Source: Geothermovivens sp964644845 (GTDB lineage Bacteria; Zhuqueibacterota; Zhuqueibacteria; Oleimicrobiales; Geothermoviventaceae). Taken from it: 30,094 bases of DNA. Both the position numbers and the translations under genes were made by a program. The notes under the pieces are model-generated. The model did not search any database. It had not been told where the DNA came from and saw only the letters and a list, made by a program, of their open reading frames with translations. Positions 18,301 to 27,200 of this stretch are shown here, in pieces (within the stretch, counting starts at the first letter, position 1; each line of letters begins with the position of its first letter). Location of the stretch: the NCBI GenBank assembly GCA_964644845.1, contig CAZXXS010000024.1, forward strand, positions 1 to 30,094, given 5' to 3'.

Positions 18301-21300
18301 CGCTGAGCCTGGACCTCCCGTGGCCATCGAGAAGTACACGGGGGACAACCAAACGGGCAGAGCTGGGGACCCGCTACCCGATCCTTTCGTCGTGAAAGTG
18401 AAGGACGAGTACGGCAACGGTGTGCCCAATGTGAATGTGACCTTCCAGGTGATGACTGGCGGAGGCACACTAAACCCGGCAAGCCAGCCGGTGAAGACAG
18501 ACAGTTCCGGCCTGGCCTCGGTTACCTACACGCTGGGGTACGATTCCGAGACGCAAACGGTTCAGGCGACGGCCGAGGGGGTCAACGGGACGGTGACCTT
18601 CACGGCGACGGCCTCGGGAGGCATCCCTCGCCAGATTACCAAGGTGAGCGGGGACGGGCAGACCGGTACCGTGGGCACGCAGCTTCCCGACCCGCTGGTG
18701 GTCAAGATTGTTGACGGCGTGGGAGATCCCGTTGAAGGGATCACAGTTGATTTCAACGTGACGGCTGGCGGCGGCCATCTCGACAACGGCCAGCAGCACT
18801 ACGCCGTGGACACCGACGTCAACGGCGAGGCCCGCGTTTTCTTGACCTTGGGTACAGCCGCTGGCGACAGCAACAACGTGGTTCAGGCTACGGCGTCGCT
18901 GAACGGTGAGCCGTTGAACGGGTCTCCTGTCACATTCTGGGAATCGGCGACTGCCGGCGATCCGGACACGCTCAAGTACGTCAGTGGCAGCGGTCAGTCC
19001 GGACCGGTGGGATTGCCGCTGGAACAGCCGTTCGTGGTCAGGGTTGTGGACCGTTACGGTAACCCGAAATCCGGTCAGATGGTCACTTTCTCCGTGGTGA
19101 ATGGCAATGGAAACATCGATGGCCAGAGCTCAAAAAGTGTGGTGACCGACGCGAACGGTCTGGCCCAGGTAACGTACACGATGGGTTCCGAAGTCGGTGT
19201 TGTGAACCGCGTCCAGGCGACTTCCACATTGAACGGAAACCCGTTGAACGGATCTCCGGTGACGTTCGAAGCGACCGCCACGACCGGGGTGGCGAGCAAA
19301 CTCGTCTACATCAGTGGCAACAACCAGACGGCCACAGTTGGTCAAACGCTTGGCCAGCCGCTGGTTGTGCGTGTAACAGACATTTTTGGAAACCCGGTAG
19401 CCGACCACCCGGTTCGGTTCGAGGTAAAGGCGGGTGGAGGCAAGGTGAACGGGCAGGCAAGTGTGGAGGTCCGCACGGATGCCCAGGGTACAGCGCAGGT
19501 GAACTGGACGCTGGGAACCCAGGCGGGATCCAACGCCCAAACCGTGTGGGCGACCTCTGAGCGCGAAGGCACACCGCTTGAAGGGTCGCCAGTTGTTTTC
19601 AACGCCAACGCCCTGGCTGACGCGGCGGCCAAGCTGGTTGAGTTCAGCGGAAACGGACAGACGGGGCAAGTGGGCAAGGCTCTGTCGCATCCATTTGTAG
19701 CCAAGGTAACGGACCAGTACGGGAACGCGAAAGAGGGCCACCTGGTGACCTTTCGTGTGATTGCTGGCGGTGGCAGCTTCAACGGGCAGGCGTCGGTCAG
19801 TGTGGTAACGGACAGTTTGGGTCTGGCGCGTGCCACGTTGACACTGGGCACCGAGCCTGGCACGGACAACAACGTGGCACAGGCCTCCGCGAGTCTGAAT
19901 GGCTCGCCGCTTCAGGGCTCTCCGGTCACGTTCAAAGCCAGCGCTACCGCAGGCGATGCCCACAGCATCGCCGCCGTGTCCGGCAACGGGCAGACCGGGA
20001 CGGTTGGTAAGCCACTGCCGGACTCGATCAAAGTCCGCGTGACGGACAGCTACGGAAACGGCGTTCCTGGCTTTACGGTTCAGTTTGAAGTGACCCAGGG
20101 TGGCGGGACAATTGGCGGTGTAGAGAGCCGGACGGTAACGACGAACAGCCTGGGCGAGGCCGCTGTCCGCTGGACGCTCGGCACCGTGGCTGGCGAGAAC
20201 AACAACGTTCTCCGCGCTGTGGCCAACGGGCTTCAGGGTTCACCAGTGGTGTTCACGGCCAGCGCACGGGCCGATTCCGCTTACAAGCTGCTTTCTGTGA
20301 GCGGCAACGAGCAGACAGGTCCCGCGGGCAGCACGTTGCCGGAACCTCTCAAGGTGCGCGTGGAGGATCAGTACGGCAACCCGGTAGTCGGCTACCCGGT
20401 GCACTTTGAGGTTAAGCAGGGCGAAGGCAATCTGGCTGGCTACCAGACTCGTGACATCCTCACGGATGTGAATGGTGTTGCGCAGGTGGTGTGGACACTC
20501 GGTCCCGAACCCGGCGTGAACAACAATCTGGTAGAGGTGAGCGCCGCGCGAAACGGTCAGCCACTCCTCGGTTCTCCCGTCACGTTTGTGGCGAGCGCGA
20601 CCGTAGGAAACCCGACCAAACTGGTCTACCTGTCGGGTCAAAATCAGACTGGTGTCGTCGGCAACCCGTTGCCGGAACCTTTGAAAGTGAAGGTTACAGA
20701 CGAGCTGGGCAACGGAATCCCGGACTTCCCGGTGGTCTTCGAGGTCAAAGCGGGTGGCGGTAGTTTGGAAAACGGCCAGACCCGCGTGACCGTGAACACG
20801 ACGGCTGCTGGGGTAGCGGAAGTACACCTGACCCTCGGCCAGCAAGCAGGACAGAACAACAACGTGGTCGACGCTTCGGCTGAGTACGAAGGACAGCCAC
20901 TGGAAGGATCTCCGTACACGTTCTACGCCAGTGCCCGCTCAAGCAACGCAGCCAAAATGCAAATCGCCGGCGGGAACGCACAGACGGGCACGGTTGGACA
21001 GCCGCTGGCTCAGGCTCTGGCCGTGAAGGTGCTGGACGCTGACGGCAACCCTGTCCAGGGACACCCGGTACGTTTTGAAGTGCTGGAAGGCGGTGGCAAC
21101 TTCGACGGCGAAACAGTAAAGGTGAGTCTGAGCGACAACGCAGGTGTAGCCCGAGCCACACTAACCCTGGGCACGACCGCTGGAGACAGCAACAACGTGG
21201 TTCGTGCCAGCTCAACGGATGGTGCCCATCCGCTGCAGGGCTCGCCGCTGACATTCTGGGCCAATGCCCGGCCCGGAAAGGCCGACTCGGCCCACTGCGT

Positions 21301-23944
21301 TGTGGCGGCTGACCCGCAGACGCTACCTGCGGATGGTCAAAGCCGGTCGAACATCACGGTGACAGTTCGGGACGCGTACGGCAACCCGATTCCGGGGCAC
21401 GCTGTGGTGTTGATCGTTTCCGGATCGGGGAATCAGGTGGAGCAGCCGCTAACCACGACGAATGCCGAAGGTAAAGTCACGGGCAGCGTGGCTTCTACGA
21501 AGGCTGAGGAAAAGTGGGTGACGGCGCGTGATGTAACCGATGCGATCGATTTGCGGGCGGGCACGAAGGTGACCTTCACGCCTCTTGGGGCTTCGCGGAT
21601 TGCGTTGTACGCGGGCAACGCCCAGTCGGCCAACATCGGGACGGTTCTGCCCGCACCGCTTCAGGTTAAAGTGAGCGACCAGTACGACAACGGGATCGAA
21701 GGCTACCCGGTGACGTTTGCGGTTGTGCAGGGCGGCGGTACTGTGTTAACGCCGCAGCCTGTGACCACCGACGCGAACGGAATTGCTTCGGTTCAGTTTG
21801 CGCTTGGTCCCAACGAAGGGCTGAACGTGGTCGAAGCTCGGGCAGCCGGACTGAACGGTTCCCCTGTCACGTTCACGCTGACGGGTGTGCAGGGTACACC
21901 GGCGGCCATTGTTGCTGTGAGCGGCGACGGCCAAAGCGGGCGTGTTGGCCAGTACGTACACGACCCGCTGGTGGTGAAAGTGGTCGATGGGGCAGGGAAC
22001 GCTGTTTGGGGAGTGCCCGTGACCTTCGCAGCTCCACTGGGTGGCGAGCCTTACCCTGCTGCCGACACGACGGACGCCTACGGCATGGCCCAGTGTTTCT
22101 TTAAACTCGGCATGACCAAGGGTACGTACCTGGTAAACGCGGAAGCCCAGGGTCTGACGTCTACAGTGACTTTCAGACTCGAAGCCAAGGCAGGCGAGGC
22201 AGCACGCTTGCTCGTACACAGCGGGCAGGACCAGGTTGGAGCGGTTGGAGAACCGTTGCCCAGCCCGATCGTGGCGCGCGTGACAGACGGTTTTGGCAAT
22301 GGTGTGGCCGGGGTACCAGTGAGTTTCGAGGTGGCCACTGGCGGCGGGACGGTCGCCGGGAGTCAGCCGGTGTTGACAAATGCCGAAGGATTTGCCTCTG
22401 CCACTTGGACCCTTGGGCCAAATGCAGGTGTTCAGACCTTGCGCATCAAATCGGACGGTCTGGAAGGCTCGCCGACATACGTCAACGCTACGGCTACAGC
22501 GGGGACAGCTGTTGAGCTGGTGGAGATCAGCGGTAACCACCAGCGTGGCCAGGCCGGTCGAGCCCTCGGTTTGCCGCTGCGTGTGCAAGTACGCGACGCC
22601 AACGGCAACGGTGTGCCTGGCGTGCAGGTGACCTTTGTTGTCACCGAAGGGGGCGGCAGCCTGGTGGAACCTCAGCCGGTAACCACGGACTCCGCCGGGT
22701 ACGCCGAGGCAACGTGGATCCTTGGTCAAAATCCTGGCCGCAACGAGGCCTGGGCCATCAAGACCGGTTTGCAAGGTTCCCCAATCATCTTCGAGGCCAC
22801 CGGTGAGGCCAACAACTACCCGGTCATCTCGGCACCGTCCGATACGACCATCCGGGAAGACCAGGTGCTGAGTTTCACCGTGTCTGCGACGGACGCTGAC
22901 GGCGACGCGGTTCAGCTTGGTGCGAAACAGCTGCCGCGCGGAGCTGTGTTCGATTCCTTGAGCACGCACCAGTTCACCTGGAAACCCGATTTTCAGCAAG
23001 CCGGTGCCTACGAGGTGATCTTCTACGCACGCGACAGCAAAGGGGCCACGAGCTACAAGCGCTGTTTCATCACTGTGCACAACGCGAACCGAGCGCCGTC
23101 CATCACGTCGTACTTCCCACCGGAGAACACCCTGTCCGTGCAACACCCGGACAGCGTCTACTTCAGCGTGGGCGGTTCCGACGCCGACGGTGACTCGTTG
23201 ATCTACTTCTGGACCACGGAGACGCTTGGACAGAAGTTCGTGGTTTCGCACACCACAACCTACCTCTTCAAGAGCACCCGCTACATGCCAGGGATGGTGC
23301 AGATTACGGCCTGGGTCACCGACGGCACAGACACGACCTCGCACGTGTGGACGATCAGCGTGTTGACCTCGGTGCAGCTCGAAAGCTTTCAGGCCGAGCT
23401 GGTTCCGTACGAGGGTGTGAACGTGGTGTGGCGAACGACCAGCGAGCGCGACAACCTTGGCTTCAACGTACTCCGTTCGCTGACCGAGGATGGCGAGTAC
23501 GTGAAGGTTAACGAGAAACTGATCCCGGCTCGTGCCGATCACGAGTACCGGTTTGTGGACGACTCGGCCAAACCCGGCCAGGTGTACTACTACAAGCTCG
23601 AGGACGTCTCGGTTTCCGGTCGCAAGTTCCAGCACGACCCGGTACGCCTCGAAGTGCCGCTTCCCAGAAGGTTTGCTGTGTCGCAGAATTACCCGAACCC
23701 GTTCAACCCGACAACTGCCATTCGGTTCGAGTTGCCGAAAGCAACCCACGTGCGGATTGTGGTGTACAACACGCTGGGTCGCGAGGTGAAAGTGTTGCTG
23801 GACGCGCAGCGTGAGGCCGGCTACCACGTGGTCCGCTGGGACGGCACAAACAACGCCGGACGCGCTGTGGGTAGCGGGGTGTACTACTACCGTGTGCAGG
23901 CCGGGGACAAGCAAGAAGTCCGGAAGATGACGTTGCTGCGGTAG
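15326..23944 (+). CDS. Giant secreted protein: CE3-like SGNH esterase, LamG-like/FnIII modules, 15 Big_1-like repeats, T9SS-like sorting tail
   Basis: 2872 residues. Signal peptide 1-28 ('SADAASA' then Gln29). SGNH hydrolase at 32-255, closest in pattern to CE3/acetylxylan-esterase-like enzymes: 'MMVGNSITLG' (Ser39), 'HLGTND' (Asn118) and 'DGIHPNDDGY' (Asp226, His229); all triad residues are present. LamG-like domains at 257-443 and 560-742 flank a fibronectin III domain (444-556). Big_1-like repeats fill 743-2495; the first is split by a CBM6/35-like domain (806-935). A cadherin/He_PIG-like domain (2496-2589), a PKD-like domain (2590-2679), an FnIII-like linker (2680-2782) and a C-terminal sorting domain (2783-2872, 'NYPNPFNPTT', ending 'KMTLLR') follow. 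It is probably exported by type IX secretion and displayed as a long fibre presenting an esterase for acetylated polysaccharide. Substrate and anchoring are inferred; architecture is read directly. Confidence 0.9.
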   Translation: MGRVRVPKALVVTLFFGIVLGSADAASAQTWKIMMVGNSITLGKFSSDSLGFRRPLYEQLTDAQVDFDFVGDTGDSPYEGWFYSGAKIPDFYPPGQYDITNQMNTYQPDLVLVHLGTNDITHDTVIPYSYDNGQNFADTITGRLAYLLAYLAKWKTGEFDTSLKQILVCKIIPREDHMDRTYLFNRELVKIYHDSEAGNIPDIPPGTLTIVDQFSAIDTTTMMLGDGIHPNDDGYQEMANVYFDYTMDYLHQQEGPDTFDRTDLGPAWAASPEYQIQNGELANTSAVDSWNYLAVYKKVRDAREVKFHWASSADEAGIDAGGFAIMLDAANTSADGYLLWRRTSVQRWELYTIEYGQPGHRVAVGDAVLPNPQPGDEMKVIIDTDPNGHHFKCYINGQLDATIDDPNKEQGNAAHYYCGVMLKGNHNNNIDDFDLRMIPDLEFPADITDLTPALVSESSVTLQWTAPGDDGDQGIATRYEIRYSTSQITEENFYQATAVSNPPAPRDAGTLESAVVDSLSPGTTYYFALRTYDDANNPSAISNVVESTTQTEAPKFTYVDDFNRDELGPNWSAHPDYQIQNGELVNTAVATGWNYLATFSAYRNPVEVSFKWASGDQEGVNSSGVAVMLSEPSSTADGYLILRRYNDLTLHPIVNGVAQRETTIDQVTPNVSTYPDVGDVIDVQILSDDTGYHFKVFLNGVLDGQLDDTNPSQQPDYYYAGVMIYGNRNVGIDDFTITVERGDPAEIRIVSGDNQSAGVNQALPESLVVQVKDEYGNPSSGVYVDFSITQGSGYLSTDSLDFDGNVWFEAEDANLIPPVTILDAADASGGKAVATTQDRQGSIKFGLYIPETGTYKLWARVFAPTSTSNSFLGVRMDEGDTLQPDGDQWRFDVTASYEWYTDDILVFSNLTKGYHELYFYCREPDTRLDKILLTNIPGYTPSGTGGEPLVVDNMTNDDGYAWTRLRFTTEAGWVTVHAEAPGVSEAVDFHEYAEPGPPVAIEKYTGDNQTGRAGDPLPDPFVVKVKDEYGNGVPNVNVTFQVMTGGGTLNPASQPVKTDSSGLASVTYTLGYDSETQTVQATAEGVNGTVTFTATASGGIPRQITKVSGDGQTGTVGTQLPDPLVVKIVDGVGDPVEGITVDFNVTAGGGHLDNGQQHYAVDTDVNGEARVFLTLGTAAGDSNNVVQATASLNGEPLNGSPVTFWESATAGDPDTLKYVSGSGQSGPVGLPLEQPFVVRVVDRYGNPKSGQMVTFSVVNGNGNIDGQSSKSVVTDANGLAQVTYTMGSEVGVVNRVQATSTLNGNPLNGSPVTFEATATTGVASKLVYISGNNQTATVGQTLGQPLVVRVTDIFGNPVADHPVRFEVKAGGGKVNGQASVEVRTDAQGTAQVNWTLGTQAGSNAQTVWATSEREGTPLEGSPVVFNANALADAAAKLVEFSGNGQTGQVGKALSHPFVAKVTDQYGNAKEGHLVTFRVIAGGGSFNGQASVSVVTDSLGLARATLTLGTEPGTDNNVAQASASLNGSPLQGSPVTFKASATAGDAHSIAAVSGNGQTGTVGKPLPDSIKVRVTDSYGNGVPGFTVQFEVTQGGGTIGGVESRTVTTNSLGEAAVRWTLGTVAGENNNVLRAVANGLQGSPVVFTASARADSAYKLLSVSGNEQTGPAGSTLPEPLKVRVEDQYGNPVVGYPVHFEVKQGEGNLAGYQTRDILTDVNGVAQVVWTLGPEPGVNNNLVEVSAARNGQPLLGSPVTFVASATVGNPTKLVYLSGQNQTGVVGNPLPEPLKVKVTDELGNGIPDFPVVFEVKAGGGSLENGQTRVTVNTTAAGVAEVHLTLGQQAGQNNNVVDASAEYEGQPLEGSPYTFYASARSSNAAKMQIAGGNAQTGTVGQPLAQALAVKVLDADGNPVQGHPVRFEVLEGGGNFDGETVKVSLSDNAGVARATLTLGTTAGDSNNVVRASSTDGAHPLQGSPLTFWANARPGKADSAHCVVAADPQTLPADGQSRSNITVTVRDAYGNPIPGHAVVLIVSGSGNQVEQPLTTTNAEGKVTGSVASTKAEEKWVTARDVTDAIDLRAGTKVTFTPLGASRIALYAGNAQSANIGTVLPAPLQVKVSDQYDNGIEGYPVTFAVVQGGGTVLTPQPVTTDANGIASVQFALGPNEGLNVVEARAAGLNGSPVTFTLTGVQGTPAAIVAVSGDGQSGRVGQYVHDPLVVKVVDGAGNAVWGVPVTFAAPLGGEPYPAADTTDAYGMAQCFFKLGMTKGTYLVNAEAQGLTSTVTFRLEAKAGEAARLLVHSGQDQVGAVGEPLPSPIVARVTDGFGNGVAGVPVSFEVATGGGTVAGSQPVLTNAEGFASATWTLGPNAGVQTLRIKSDGLEGSPTYVNATATAGTAVELVEISGNHQRGQAGRALGLPLRVQVRDANGNGVPGVQVTFVVTEGGGSLVEPQPVTTDSAGYAEATWILGQNPGRNEAWAIKTGLQGSPIIFEATGEANNYPVISAPSDTTIREDQVLSFTVSATDADGDAVQLGAKQLPRGAVFDSLSTHQFTWKPDFQQAGAYEVIFYARDSKGATSYKRCFITVHNANRAPSITSYFPPENTLSVQHPDSVYFSVGGSDADGDSLIYFWTTETLGQKFVVSHTTTYLFKSTRYMPGMVQITAWVTDGTDTTSHVWTISVLTSVQLESFQAELVPYEGVNVVWRTTSERDNLGFNVLRSLTEDGEYVKVNEKLIPARADHEYRFVDDSAKPGQVYYYKLEDVSVSGRKFQHDPVRLEVPLPRRFAVSQNYPNPFNPTTAIRFELPKATHVRIVVYNTLGREVKVLLDAQREAGYHVVRWDGTNNAGRAVGSGVYYYRVQAGDKQEVRKMTLLR
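16094..17551 (+). repeat. Duplicated LamG-like domain flanking an FnIII domain
   Basis: Residues 257-443 and 560-742 of the giant protein are copies of one ~185-residue domain. Both begin with D-x-F-x-R-x-x-L-G-x-x-W, continue 'YQIQNGEL', 'WNYLA', 'FKVFLNG'/'FKCYING' and end in an 'IDDF' motif, as in concanavalin-like jelly rolls. They differ at many positions, so the duplication is old. The fibronectin III domain lies between them (16655-~16990). Confidence 0.75.
17552..22810 (+). repeat. Array of 15 tandem Big_1/invasin-like Ig repeats
   Basis: Each repeat follows a pattern of 'SGNxQTGxVGxxLPEPLxVKVxDxYGNPV', then 'VxFEVxxGGG', 'TDxxGxAxVxxTLG' and 'GSPVTFxAxA'. Counted from one repeat start to the next, lengths for repeats 2-15 are 103, 113, 110, 111, 111, 107, 111, 112, 111, 104, 102, 100, 103 and 102 residues. 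Repeats 3-6 and 8-10 are the long form, most with an extra 'NN' and 'NGxPLxGSP' segment; 7 is intermediate. Repeat 11 (21278-21589) belongs to a different Big_1 lineage, and repeat 1 carries an inserted domain. DNA identity between copies is low apart from short runs, so the array is not a recent expansion. Such arrays make stiff stalks that lift a functional head away from the cell. Confidence 0.85.
17741..18130 (+). other. CBM6/35-like domain nested inside the first Big_1 repeat
   Basis: About 130 residues (806-935) begin 'VWFEAEDA', the usual start of CBM6/35/malectin-like modules, then 'ADASGGKAVAT', 'GTYKLWARV', 'FLGVRMDEGD' and 'LDKILLTN', the standard order of that fold. The Big_1 sequence before it stops after 'GYLSTDSL', and Big_1 features ('GEPLVVDNMTNDDGYAWTRL', then 'TVHAEAPG') resume after it, so it is inserted within one Ig domain and not placed between domains. 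Confidence 0.7.
23672..23941 (+). other. T9SS type A-like C-terminal sorting domain (FlgD-Ig-like)
   Basis: The last 90 residues of the giant protein contain 'QNYPNPFNPTTAIRFELP', 'VVYNTLGREVKVLLD', 'VRWDGTNNAGRAVGSGVY' and end 'VRKMTLLR'. This is the pattern of type IX secretion C-terminal domains in FCB-group bacteria, removed or anchored at the outer membrane. No T9SS machinery gene is in the window. Confidence 0.9.
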
Positions 23945-24283
23945 TCTGCGTGGACCTGGGGACAAGCTGGAGACGTGCCGCCATCCTGCAGGGTAGATCG
24001 GGATGGCGGCATCCTCTCGTTTGGCGTGTGTGTCTCGGGTTGTTCCGCTAACGTACAGTGACGAAGACTGGTTCGGCTGGGTGGCGAAGGGGAAGTGGAG
24101 CCGCATCAGCACCGGTCAACGGAGTGAGTCGTGCACTTGCGTGAAAGCTGGTCGGAAACAACGGGCACACGGTGCGCCTGCTAAGGGGGAAATCCGTGGG
24201 TTTGGTGGGGGCTTCAGGTTAACGCAGGTCAGTTGTCGAGGGGGGAACTCCAGCGCGAGTCTTTGGAAACGAGGGAAGGCAAA
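23945..24283. other. 339-bp intergenic stretch between the two giant genes
   Basis: No gene is supported. It contains the perfect inverted repeat at 23976-24011 just after the first giant gene, and the ribosome-binding region GAGGGAAGG (24271-24279) for the second. No clear -35/-10 pair is seen. The hairpin plus this gap suggest the two giant genes are separate transcription units. Confidence 0.55.
23976..24011 (+). terminator. Perfect 11-bp GC-rich inverted repeat after the giant gene
   Basis: TGCCGCCATCC (23976-23986) pairs fully with GGATGGCGGCA (24001-24011) around a 14-nt loop, beginning 31 bp after the stop codon. The downstream sequence is only mildly T/C-rich (TCCTCTCGTTT), so this is a non-canonical terminator or 3'-end stabilising hairpin. 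Confidence 0.5.
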
Positions 24284-27200
24284 ATGTCACTGCGTACACG
24301 ACTTTCTACAGCGGCTACTCTTGCGTTTGCAGTGGGTTTCGGGGTGTTTGGTTCTGCCTGGGAGTCGTTTGGCCAAACGCCGGCGGAGGGTACAACCTTC
24401 ACAGAGGTGACGTACTGGTACCATGCCCAGGGACGAGAGGACCACGGTGGGCACGGCATCGCCTTTGTGGACATCAACGGTGACGGCTACCCGGATCTGT
24501 ACGTGACCAACGCTGTGCGGGATTTGGAACTGGATGATCTTTTCCTTTTCAACGAAAACGGGGTCAATTTCGACGATCGTACGTCTGACTACAAGCTTTG
24601 GGATCCGGGCATGTCGCACGGCATCGTGGCCGTGGACGTGGACAACGACGGCGATTTGGACTACTTCAACGGAAACACGGACAAGCCGTGCCGCCTGTAC
24701 ATCAACAAAGGCAATTACTTCGCCGACGAGACCTTTGCTCGAGGCATTCAGTACTTCGACGGCGGTACCCGGGGAGTCGTGGCTTTCGACATCGACAACG
24801 ACGGCGACATGGATCTCTACGCTGGTAATTGGGGCGATGAAAACGAAACCTACATCAACGACGGCACGGGACACTTCACGCGAAAAGATGTTGGGGCCAA
24901 TGATCCCGAAGGCAACGATGACGGTACCCAGGGGGTTACCACGGCGGATTTTGACAACGACGGGGACATGGACATTTTCGTGGCGATGCGAGGCACGGAA
25001 TGCCGGCTGTTCGTAAACGACGGGACTGGCCATTTCACGCGCGGGGAATCCGCGGCGGGGATCCTGGTAGATGCCGAGGCGGACGGCGGTACCTTTGCCG
25101 ACATCGACAACGACGGTGATCTGGACCTGTTCGTGGTGAAGTACCACGAGTACACTGGGCAGACAGTGTACATGAACGTGTTCCGCAACAACGGCGACGG
25201 GACGTTCACGGATGAAACGGATGTGCACGACATCGTTTACGACGGCTACATGGCCGCCGTGGGGGATCTGGACAACGATGGTGACCTCGACATTGTGACG
25301 GCGCCGCACAAGGACGTGGTCAAGATTTACTTGAACGACGGCACTGGGCATTTCAGCAGACTCGAAAATCCCGGGTCTGCACCGTACCGGGGTGATCCGC
25401 GGGGCATCGCCCTGGCCGACATGGATCTGGACGGCGATCTGGACATCTACATTGCCGTCAAAGACGGCGACAACGTACTGCTGCGCAACAACCTGAGCAA
25501 CAGCAACCGTTGGCTGCGCGTGGCCGTAACCGGCTGGAATGGCGACTACGGTGGGATCGGTACGCGGCTCTACGCGTACGACGCCGGACACGCGGGCGAG
25601 GCAGGTCACCTCGTAGGTTTCCGCGAGATCACTTCGGCCTCCGGGTACGTGGGCCAGAGCGACCTCGTACAGCATTTCGGCCTGGGGCTGCGCGACAGCG
25701 TGGATCTGGTGGCGCGGTTCACAGACGGTACGCGCCTGGTGTTACGTTCGGTGGCGGCTAACCAGACAATCCACATTCGCGGCGACTTCGCGCGTTTCGT
25801 CAGCTCTCAGCCAGGCTTCCTGCAAGCTACCGGAGGTGACAATCAGTCGGGACCGTTTGGCTCTCCCTTGCCTGAGCCGCTGGAGGTTCTGGTGGAGGAC
25901 GCAGAGGGTAACCCGCTGCCCGGTGTGGCGGTGGATTTCGCTGCTGTCTCCGGTGCAGCAGACTTTTCAGTGGACAGCCTGGCTCTGGGACAGCCCTACT
26001 GGGGAGAAGCCGAAGATGCTCGAGATCTCGACTCCACCTGGGTTGGCTACGACAGCACAGCGTCGGGTGGACACTTTGTGTGGCTCGACACCGACGACAG
26101 TTTGAGTCTGGACTACTGGTCGCCTGCCGACACAACGGTGTGGGTGTGGCTCAGAATGCAAGGTTACAGCGAATCCAAACAAGTTTGGGTCAAAATCGGG
26201 TCGGATTCTGTTCTGGTCTCCCACCCTGTCGGCAGCGGTTGGATTTGGGGACGTGCACAACGGAAGCTGCACACCCGCAAAGGTTTTGTGAGCCTGCTGA
26301 TTGAGAACGACTCACTGGCTCTGTGGATTGACAAGTGGGTCGCCACACCGGACTCGGACTTTGTGCCTGTGGGCTTCGGTGGCACCAACCTTGGCCAGCC
26401 CTGGGTCACAGACGCCTCGGGAAGGCTTCAAACGACGGTTACACCGCAGCCCCCCGACACACAGATTGTGGTACAGGCTCGGCTGGCCGACCCGAGTTTA
26501 ACGGCCAGCTGGACACTGCACGGCCACTACACAAAGGTGGCGAGGGTTGTTGTGGTGTCTGGCGACTCGCAGACGGTTTACGTTGGCCGACCGAGTTCCC
26601 AGCCTTTAACCGTCAAGGCGGTAAGCGAAGGAGGGCAGCCCGTGCCGGGCAAGACGATCCTCTACCGCGTACTGCGTGGCGAGGGTGTGTTTACCCCTGC
26701 GGACACGGCTATCACGGGCTCTGACGGGCAGGCGGCGGTGACCTTCACTGCAGCAGGTGACAGTGGCGAAGCCGTGATCTCTGCTTCCGCCGTGGGCGAA
26801 GAGGCAGACTCGGCGCTTTTCCACCTGCACGTAAAACGTACCCCGCACACGTTAGTGGCCATTTCGCCAACCGACACGTCCACCGTGGTGGTGGACACGT
26901 TGCGACTGATTGTGCGCATTCTGGATGCCCAGGGCCGACCTGTGCCCAGAGACAGCGTGCGTTTCTCTGTGAAGACGGAGCAGGGCTGGTTTGCTCCGGA
27001 CAGCGCGCGCGACGTGGTGATGTTTACCGACACGTCTGGTTACGCCCTTGTCGATCTGCTGCTCGGAGAACACGCGGGCCAAGGCAATCACAAAGTGGAG
27101 GTGACCAGCTCTTTCCAGGGAGATCCTCTGGATGGTAGCCCGCTCGAGTTTGTGGTCACGACAGTGGCCGACACAGCCCGTAGCCTTGTGCTAATTAGCG

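Noticed and set aside
21746..24112. 788-codon frame on the minus strand opposite the giant gene
   Set aside because: It is in exact antisense register with the real gene, has no recognisable domain and is explained by avoidance of TTA, CTA and TCA codons.
24003..24410. 135-codon frame covering the start of the second giant gene
   Set aside because: It overlaps the signal peptide and first propeller region of a strongly supported gene and is Arg/Ser-rich shadow sequence.
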